From NCBI RefSeq assembly GCF_003173775.1, contig NZ_CP029552.1:5911001-5975000 (forward strand): 64,000 nt of DNA. Direction: 5' to 3'. How positions within the stretch are numbered: the stretch's first letter is position 1; each line of letters begins with the position of its first letter. Below are positions 58,238-64,000 of the stretch, piece by piece. The position numbers and the translations under genes were made by a program. This DNA comes from Methylobacterium sp. 17Sr1-1 (lineage in GTDB: Bacteria > Pseudomonadota > Alphaproteobacteria > Rhizobiales > Beijerinckiaceae). The notes under the pieces are model-generated. The model ran no database searches. It worked only from the letters and a program-made list of their open reading frames with translations, and was not told the origin of the DNA.

Positions 58238-61069
58238 ATGAACCCGCTCAAGAAGCTGCACGCCGAACAGGACCAAGCCGTCTGGCTCGATTTCGTGGCC
58301 CGGGGCTTCGTTCAGGAGGGTGGGCTCAAGCGCCTGGTCGACGAGGACGGCCTGCGCGGCGTGACCTCGAACCCGGCGATCTTCGAGAAGGCGATCGGCC
58401 ATTCCGACGAGTACGACGACGCTCTGAAGGCCGCGGGCGACGAGCGGGTGATCGACCTCTACGAGGGGCTGGCCATCGCCGACATTCAGGCCGCGGCGGA
58501 CGTGCTGCGCCCGGTCTACGAGGCCAGCGGCGGGCAGGACGGCTTCGTCAGCCTGGAAGTGTCGCCCTATCTCGCCCTCGACACCGCCGAGACCCTCGCC
58601 GAGGCCCGCCGCCTGCACAAGGCGGTGGCCCGCGACAACCTGATGGTGAAGGTACCGGCCACGCCCGAGGGCATCCCGGCGATCCGCGACCTCACCGCCG
58701 ACGGCATCAACATCAACGTCACGCTGCTCTTCGCGCAGGACGCCTACGAGCAGGTGGCGAACGCCTATATCGAGGGTCTGGAACACTTCGCGGCGAGCGG
58801 CGGCGACATCGGTCGGGTCGCGAGCGTCGCGAGCTTCTTCATCAGCCGCATCGACGCGGCGGTGGACAAGCTGCTGGACGAAAAAATCGCCGCGGCCAAC
58901 GATCCGGACGAGAAGGCGGCTTTGGAGGGCCTGAAGGGCAAGGTCGCGATCGCCAACGCCAAGCTCGCCTATCGGCGCTACAAGCGCCTGTTCGCCGGCG
59001 AGCGCTGGCAGAAGCTCGCCGCCAAGGGCGCCCATCCGCAGCGCCTGCTCTGGGCCTCCACCGGCGTCAAGAACAAGGCCTATTCCGACGTGCTCTACGT
59101 CGAGGAGCTGATCGGTCCCAACACGGTCAACACCATCCCGCCGGCGACGATGGACGCCTTCCGCGATCACGGAAAGGTGCGGGCGAGCCTGGAAGAGGGC
59201 GTCGACGAGGCCGAGCGGGTGCTCGCCCACCTCGCCAAGACCGGGATCGACCTCGACGCCGTGGCGCGCCAGCTCGTCGAGGAGGGCGTGCAGCTCTTCG
59301 TCGACGCCGCCGACAAGGTGCTGGGCGCCGTCGCCGGCAAGCGCGAGAAGTTCCTCGATCACGGCCTCGACCGGCAGGCGCTCGCGCTCGGCAGCCTCGA
59401 CGCGCCGCTGAAGACGGCGATCGAGACCTGGCGCAAGGACGGGCTGGTGCGCCGCCTGTGGCAGCGCGACGCCAAGGTGTGGAGCGGCGCCGACGAGGCG
59501 AAGTGGCTCGGCTGGCTCACCATCGTCGAGGACGAAGCGAAGAAGACCGCCGAGTACGCCGCCTTCGCTACGGAAGTGAAGCGGGAGGGCTTCACCGACG
59601 TGGTGGTGCTCGGCATGGGCGGCTCCAGCCTCGGGCCGGAGGTGCTCGCCGAGACCTACGGGCCGCAAGCCGGCTTCCCGCGCCTGCGCATCCTCGATTC
59701 GACCGATCCGGACGAGGTCCGGGCGGTCGAGGCGGCGGTGACCCTCGAGCGCACCCTGTTCATCGTCGCCTCGAAGTCGGGCTCCACCCTCGAGCCCAAC
59801 GTCTTCCGCGATTACTTCCTCGGCCGGATGCGCGACGTGGTCGGGGATGAGAAGGCCGGCCGGCACTTCGTCGCCGTGACCGATCCGGGCTCGGCGATGG
59901 AGAAGGCGGCCAAGGACGACGGCTTCCGGCGCATCTTCTACGGCGTGCCGCAGATCGGCGGGCGCTACTCGGTGCTCTCGGCCTTCGGGCTGGTGCCGGC
60001 CGCCGCCATGGGCCTCGACGTCGCGGGCTTCCTGGCGAGCGCCCGCACCATGGTGCGCTCCTGCGGCTCCGACGTGCCGCCGGACCTGAATCCCGGCGTG
60101 CAGCTCGGCCTCGCGATGGGCATCGCGGCGACGGCCGAGGGCCGCGACAAGGTCACGCTGATCGCCTCGCCGGGCATCGACACCTTCGGCGCCTGGGCCG
60201 AGCAGCTGATCGCCGAGTCGACCGGGAAGGAGGGCAAGGGCCTCATCCCGATCGACAACGAGCCGCTCGCGGCGCCGGCCGCCTACGGCAAGGACCGGTT
60301 CTTCGTCTATCTCCGCCTCGACGAGGGCGCCGATCCCGCGCAGGATTCCGCCGTCAAGGCGCTGGAGGCGGCCGGCCACCCGGTCGTGCGGATCGCGCTC
60401 GCCTCGAAGGCGAGCCTGCCGCAGGAATTCTTCCGCTTCGAGATCGCCACGGCGGTGGCGGGCGCGGTGCTCGGCATCAACCCGTTCGACCAGCCCGACG
60501 TCGAGGCGAGCAAGGTCAAGACCCGCGAGCTCTTCTCCGCCGCCGAGACGAACGGCGCCCTGCCGGCCGAGACGCCGGTGGCGGAGGACGAGACCTTCGC
60601 CCTCTACACCGACCCGACGAATGCCGACGCCCTGCGCAAGGCCGGCGCCGGCGCGGACCCGGAGAGCTGGATCAAGGCGCAGATCGGCCGGGTCTCGGCC
60701 GGCGACTACGTCGCGCTGCTCGCCTACGTCACCCGCAACCCGGAGCACCTGAAACCGCTCCAGGAGGCCCGCGTGGCCCTGCGCGAGGCCAGGCACGTCG
60801 CGACCTGCGCCGAGTTCGGGCCGCGCTTCCTGCACTCGACCGGCCAGGCCTACAAGGGCGGGCCCGACAGCGGCGTCTTCCTCCAGATCACCTCGGAGGC
60901 CCCCGACCTCGCCATCCCCGGCCGCAGCCTCGGCTTCGCGACCGTGATCGCCGCGCAGGCCCGGGGCGATTTCGGCGTGCTCTCCGAGCGTGGCCGCCGG
61001 GCCCTGCGGGTCCACATCAAGGGCGATGTGGGCAAGGGGCTCGACCGGCTGAAGGCGGCCCTTAGTTAG
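58238..61069 (+). CDS. bifunctional transaldolase / glucose-6-phosphate isomerase
   Basis: 943 residues, a fusion of two enzymes. The N-terminal transaldolase (about 1-365) has GVTSNPAIFEKAIG and the Schiff-base Lys in DNLMVKVPATPEG. The C-terminal isomerase (about 390-940) has VVLGMGGSSLGPEVL, ASKSGSTLEPNVF and the ISIS sugar-phosphate folds. Together they process sedoheptulose-7-phosphate/glyceraldehyde-3-phosphate and interconvert glucose- and fructose-6-phosphate. It heads the operon with gnd, zwf and pgl, after a 113-bp gap. Such fusions are typical of methylotrophic and related alphaproteobacteria. Confidence 0.96.
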   Translation: MNPLKKLHAEQDQAVWLDFVARGFVQEGGLKRLVDEDGLRGVTSNPAIFEKAIGHSDEYDDALKAAGDERVIDLYEGLAIADIQAAADVLRPVYEASGGQDGFVSLEVSPYLALDTAETLAEARRLHKAVARDNLMVKVPATPEGIPAIRDLTADGININVTLLFAQDAYEQVANAYIEGLEHFAASGGDIGRVASVASFFISRIDAAVDKLLDEKIAAANDPDEKAALEGLKGKVAIANAKLAYRRYKRLFAGERWQKLAAKGAHPQRLLWASTGVKNKAYSDVLYVEELIGPNTVNTIPPATMDAFRDHGKVRASLEEGVDEAERVLAHLAKTGIDLDAVARQLVEEGVQLFVDAADKVLGAVAGKREKFLDHGLDRQALALGSLDAPLKTAIETWRKDGLVRRLWQRDAKVWSGADEAKWLGWLTIVEDEAKKTAEYAAFATEVKREGFTDVVVLGMGGSSLGPEVLAETYGPQAGFPRLRILDSTDPDEVRAVEAAVTLERTLFIVASKSGSTLEPNVFRDYFLGRMRDVVGDEKAGRHFVAVTDPGSAMEKAAKDDGFRRIFYGVPQIGGRYSVLSAFGLVPAAAMGLDVAGFLASARTMVRSCGSDVPPDLNPGVQLGLAMGIAATAEGRDKVTLIASPGIDTFGAWAEQLIAESTGKEGKGLIPIDNEPLAAPAAYGKDRFFVYLRLDEGADPAQDSAVKALEAAGHPVVRIALASKASLPQEFFRFEIATAVAGAVLGINPFDQPDVEASKVKTRELFSAAETNGALPAETPVAEDETFALYTDPTNADALRKAGAGADPESWIKAQIGRVSAGDYVALLAYVTRNPEHLKPLQEARVALREARHVATCAEFGPRFLHSTGQAYKGGPDSGVFLQITSEAPDLAIPGRSLGFATVIAAQARGDFGVLSERGRRALRVHIKGDVGKGLDRLKAALS

Positions 61070-61088
61070 AGGTTGGATCGCGATCTCT

Positions 61089-61240
61089 CCCCTCTCCCGT
61101 TTGGGAGAGGGGTCGGGGGTGAGGGTGGCGCGCATCCGTGTGAAGCGCCGAGCGTGGAACTGCGCAGCTCGACGGTTCAGGATCATTGCGGAACCCGAGC
61201 CACCCTCACCCCTAACCCCTCTCCCACACGGGAGAGGGGG
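61089..61240. repeat. compound palindromic element, second copy
   Basis: CCCCTCTCCC/GGGAGAGGGG stem (61089-61112), GAGGGTGG, CTGCGCAGCTC, AACCCGAGCCACCCTCAC, and a second CCCCTCTCCC/GGGAGAGGGG stem ending 61240. Same order of parts as 53684-53898. It lies between tal-pgi and gnd inside the operon. Confidence 0.7.
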
Positions 61241-61318
61241 ACCGCGTAAGAGACACAAGACAACGGGCCCCACGCCCACGGGCCGCCGGCCCCGGCCTCG
61301 CCGGCGAGGAGTGACGCG

Positions 61319-62293
61319 ATGCAACTCGGCATGGTCGGTCTCGGTCGGATGGGCGGCAACATCGTCCGGCGGCTCCTGCGCAACGGACACACCGCCGTGG
61401 TGTTCGACCAGGATCCCAAGGCCGTGGCGGCCCTGGTGCAGGAGGGCGCGGTCGGCGCCGACAGCCTCGAGGACTTCGTCGCGAAGCTCGAGGTGCCGCG
61501 CACCGCCTGGGTGATGCTGCCGGCGGGCGACCCGACCGAGGTGACGGTGATGAAGATCGCCGGGCTGATGCAGCCCGACGACGTCATCATCGACGGCGGC
61601 AACTCGTTCTACAAGGACGACATCCGCCGCGCGGCCGTGCTCGACGAGAAGGGCCTGCACTACGTCGATGTCGGCACCTCCGGCGGCGTCTGGGGGCTGG
61701 AGCGCGGCTACTGCATGATGATCGGCGGCCACAAGGCGGCGGTCGACCGGCTCGACCCGATCTTCTCGACCCTCGCCCCCGGCCTCGGCGATGTGCCGCG
61801 CACCCCGGGCCGCGCCGGCCGGGACGCCCGCGCCGAGCACGGCTACATCCATGCCGGCCCGAGCGGCGCCGGCCACTTCGTCAAGATGATCCATAACGGC
61901 ATCGAGTACGGCCTGATGCAGGCCTATGCCGAGGGCTTCGACATCCTCAAGCACGCCAACTCGACCGAACTGCCGGAGGCGCAGCGCTTCGACCTCAACA
62001 TCGGCGACATCGCGGAAGTGTGGCGCCGGGGCAGCGTGGTCTCGTCCTGGCTCCTCGACCTCACCGCGACCGCGCTCGCCGGCGACGAGAACCTCGACGC
62101 CTTCTCGGGCCACGTCGCCGATTCGGGCGAGGGCCGCTGGACGCTGAACGCCGCGATCGAGGAGGCCGTGCCGGCCCACGTGCTGTCGGCCGCGCTCTAC
62201 GCCCGCTTCCGCTCGCGCCAGAGCGCGACCTACGCCGACAAGCTGCTCTCGGCGATGCGCAAGGGCTTCGGCGGCCACCAGGAGCCGAAATGA
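61319..62293 (+). CDS. gnd: 6-phosphogluconate dehydrogenase, short decarboxylating type
   Basis: 324 residues, the short (GndA-like) form, with GAGGAG before the ATG. NAD(P) site [13 protein letters not shown]; substrate site [29 protein letters not shown] and [19 protein letters not shown] with the catalytic Lys. It turns 6-phosphogluconate into ribulose-5-phosphate and CO2. Short forms often prefer NAD. Its TGA overlaps the zwf ATG (ATGA). Confidence 0.96.
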   Translation: MQLGMVGLGRMGGNIVRRLLRNGHTAVVFDQDPKAVAALVQEGAVGADSLEDFVAKLEVPRTAWVMLPAGDPTEVTVMKIAGLMQPDDVIIDGGNSFYKDDIRRAAVLDEKGLHYVDVGTSGGVWGLERGYCMMIGGHKAAVDRLDPIFSTLAPGLGDVPRTPGRAGRDARAEHGYIHAGPSGAGHFVKMIHNGIEYGLMQAYAEGFDILKHANSTELPEAQRFDLNIGDIAEVWRRGSVVSSWLLDLTATALAGDENLDAFSGHVADSGEGRWTLNAAIEEAVPAHVLSAALYARFRSRQSATYADKLLSAMRKGFGGHQEPK

Positions 62294-63822
62294 CGAGCGC
62301 CATGGCCGAGGGGGCCGCGCCCCCGCCCGCCTGCACCCTGGTGATCTTCGGGGCGACCGGCGACCTCACCCACCGGCTCCTGATGCCGGCGCTCTACAAT
62401 CTCGGTCGCTGGGGCCTGCTGCCGAAGGATTTTTCCGTCATCGGCGTCAGCCGCACGGAGATGTCGTCGGAGGAGTTTCGCGCCGAGCTGAGCGAGACCG
62501 TGCGCGGCTTCATCACCGCCAAGGGCGGCGAGGCCGGCGGCGGCTCCTTCGACGAGGGCGTGTGGAACGACCTCGTCGGGCGCGTCCATTACCGCTCGGG
62601 CGACCTCTCGGATTCAGGCTTCTTCGCCGAGCTGAAGGGCGCCATCGCCGAGGTGTCGGGCCAGGAGAGCGGCGGCAACGTCCTGTTCTACCTCGCGGTC
62701 GCCGCCAGCCTGTTCGGGCCGACGATCGCCAAGCTCGGCGAGGCGGGCCTGACCGAGGAGGGTGAGGATAGCTGGCGCCGGGTCATCATCGAGAAGCCGT
62801 TCGGCCACGACCTGCCCTCGGCGGAAAAGCTCGACGCCGACATCCTGAAGGTCCTGTCCGAGGACCAGATCTTCCGCATCGACCACTTCCTCGGCAAGGA
62901 GACGGTGCAGAACATCATGGCGTTCCGGTTCGGCAACGGCCTGTTCGAGCCCTTGTGGAACCGGGACCACATCGACCACGTCCAGATCACCGTCGCCGAG
63001 ACCGTCGGCGTCGAGGGGCGGGGGAAGTTCTACGAGGCCACCGGCGCGCTCCGCGACATGGTGCCGAACCACCTGTTCCAGCTCTACACGCTCGTCGCGA
63101 TGGAGCCGCCGATCTCGTTCGAGGCCGAGGCCGTGCGCGACAAGAAGGAGGAGGTGCTGCTCGCCACCCCCTCGGCCAGAGTCGAGGACGTGGTGCGGGG
63201 CCGCTACACCGCCGGCACCGTCAACGGCAAGGCCGTGAAGGACTACCGCGAGGAGCCCGACGTCGCGCCGGACAGCGGCACCGAGACCTTCGTGGCCCTG
63301 AAGCTCGGCATCGACAACTGGCGCTGGGCCGGGGTGCCGTTCTATCTGCGCACCGGCAAGGCGATGACCCGGCGCGACACCGAGATCGCGATCCGGTTCA
63401 AGCAGGCGCCGCTGTCGCTGTTCAAGGGCACCAACGTGCGCGAGGACGTGCCGAACTGGCTGGTGCTGCAGTTGCAGCCCGACGAGGGCATCTCGCTGCA
63501 ATTCGGCGCCAAGGTGCCGGGCCCGGCGGTGCGGCTGGGCAGCGTCGACATGCGGTTCTGCTACAAGGACTACTTCAAGACCGAGCCCAGCACCGGCTAC
63601 GAGACGCTGATCTACGACGCGATGATCGGCGATCCGACTTTGTTCCAGCGCGCCGACATGATCGAGGCCGGCTGGCGCATCGTCCAGCCGATCCTCGACG
63701 CGGCGGAAAAGGGCGAACTCGCCGCCCTCCCCTACGAGGCGGGCAGCGCCGGGCCGAGGCAAGCCCGCGACCTCCTGACCCGCGACGGACGGGACTGGCG
63801 CTCGCTGGAGCACGGGTCGTGA
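62290..63822 (+). CDS. zwf: glucose-6-phosphate 1-dehydrogenase
   Basis: 510 residues from the ATG at 62290 that overlaps the gnd stop by 4 nt. Dinucleotide site [32 protein letters not shown], and the active-site motif [14 protein letters not shown]-terminal YLRTGKAM. It makes 6-phosphoglucono-lactone and NAD(P)H. Coupled to pgl by a GTGA overlap. Confidence 0.98.
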   Translation: MTSAMAEGAAPPPACTLVIFGATGDLTHRLLMPALYNLGRWGLLPKDFSVIGVSRTEMSSEEFRAELSETVRGFITAKGGEAGGGSFDEGVWNDLVGRVHYRSGDLSDSGFFAELKGAIAEVSGQESGGNVLFYLAVAASLFGPTIAKLGEAGLTEEGEDSWRRVIIEKPFGHDLPSAEKLDADILKVLSEDQIFRIDHFLGKETVQNIMAFRFGNGLFEPLWNRDHIDHVQITVAETVGVEGRGKFYEATGALRDMVPNHLFQLYTLVAMEPPISFEAEAVRDKKEEVLLATPSARVEDVVRGRYTAGTVNGKAVKDYREEPDVAPDSGTETFVALKLGIDNWRWAGVPFYLRTGKAMTRRDTEIAIRFKQAPLSLFKGTNVREDVPNWLVLQLQPDEGISLQFGAKVPGPAVRLGSVDMRFCYKDYFKTEPSTGYETLIYDAMIGDPTLFQRADMIEAGWRIVQPILDAAEKGELAALPYEAGSAGPRQARDLLTRDGRDWRSLEHGS

Positions 63823-64000
63823 GCGCCCTCCCCCCCGGATCCCGCATCCTGCCCGATGCCGACGCGGTCGCCCGGGCGGCGGCCGAGCGGCTGGTCGCCG
63901 TGGCCTCCGCCAAGCAGGGGCGGATCGGACTCTGCCTGGCGGGCGGCTCGACCCCGAAGCTGCTCTACCGGCTGCTCGCCGGGCCGGACTTCCGCGACCG
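63819..64000 (+). CDS. pgl: 6-phosphogluconolactonase, 5' part (runs off window)
   Basis: 60 residues visible from a GTG at 63819 that overlaps the zwf stop. LPDADAVARAAAERLVAVA and LCLAGGSTPKLLYRLLAG match the DevB/SOL-type lactonase N-terminus with its phosphate-binding GGSTP. It hydrolyses the zwf product to 6-phosphogluconate. Incomplete at the window edge. Confidence 0.93.
   Translation, partial: MSALPPGSRILPDADAVARAAAERLVAVASAKQGRIGLCLAGGSTPKLLYRLLAGPDFRD

Noticed and set aside
57650..62278. Minus-strand open frame of about 1,540 codons
   Set aside because: It is fully antisense to DUF423, tal-pgi and gnd, which have clear domain motifs. No motif is seen in the antisense product.

Overview
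The window is high-GC, gene-dense alphaproteobacterial DNA, most likely a Methylobacterium-type chromosome (Hyphomicrobiales). This rests on gene content: a fused transaldolase/phosphoglucose isomerase next to gnd-zwf-pgl, an RcdA/DUF1465 protein, a Porin_2-type porin, DUF1192, a two-domain cold-shock protein, and rpmH-rnpA-yidC-engB synteny. No sequence search was run, so genus is an inference. I see no tRNA, rRNA, CRISPR array or intact insertion sequence.

Layout. 1-5.9 kb is a dedicated export locus. A TolC-type outer-membrane factor (partial) faces a minus-strand operon made of two almost identical 45-residue Cys/Pro-rich peptides with double-glycine leaders, an LpxL-like acyltransferase, an HlyD-type adaptor and a C39 peptidase-ABC exporter. 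This looks like an undescribed secreted, possibly modified, peptide system and is the main find. 6.5-9.1 kb holds an arginase-ornithine cyclodeaminase operon with a divergent Lrp/AsnC regulator. 9.2-14.6 kb has a molybdopterin oxidoreductase, ndk, DUF2147 and glutathione-transferase genes. 14.7-17.6 kb has a candidate small RNA, a porin and its long AT-richer upstream region with repeated CTAACAA motifs. 17.6-25 kb has small lineage proteins, an orphan histidine kinase, an oligopeptide-binding protein and SelO. 25-31 kb has the cold-shock protein, several small genes, ppa, a GNAT and a phosphatase-like protein. 31-40.7 kb has an MsbA-like exporter, a secreted trypsin-like protease, an HEYGH membrane protein, smpB, dapA, a lytic transglycosylase and a Crp/Fnr regulator. 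40.9-45.6 kb is a putative sugar-acid catabolism cluster (IclR, FAH hydrolase, SDR, MFS) with the remains of a VapD-type toxin-antitoxin module inside it.

45.8-50.1 kb is the Anbu proteasome-homologue gene set (Anbu, transglutaminase-like, alpha-E, ATP-grasp); its transglutaminase-like protein has lost the catalytic Cys. 50.3-53.6 kb has an ABC exporter, rpmE, rcdA and a strong candidate small RNA with a CtrA-type box at its promoter. 54-58.1 kb is the ribosome/RNase P/insertase/GTPase block. 58.2-64 kb is the pentose phosphate/Entner-Doudoroff entry operon, cut off inside pgl.

Short palindromic extragenic repeats of several families sit in many of the intergenic gaps, and one copy appears to have truncated the vapD remnant. 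Start codons were chosen by Shine-Dalgarno placement and family length; each non-obvious choice is stated in its entry.
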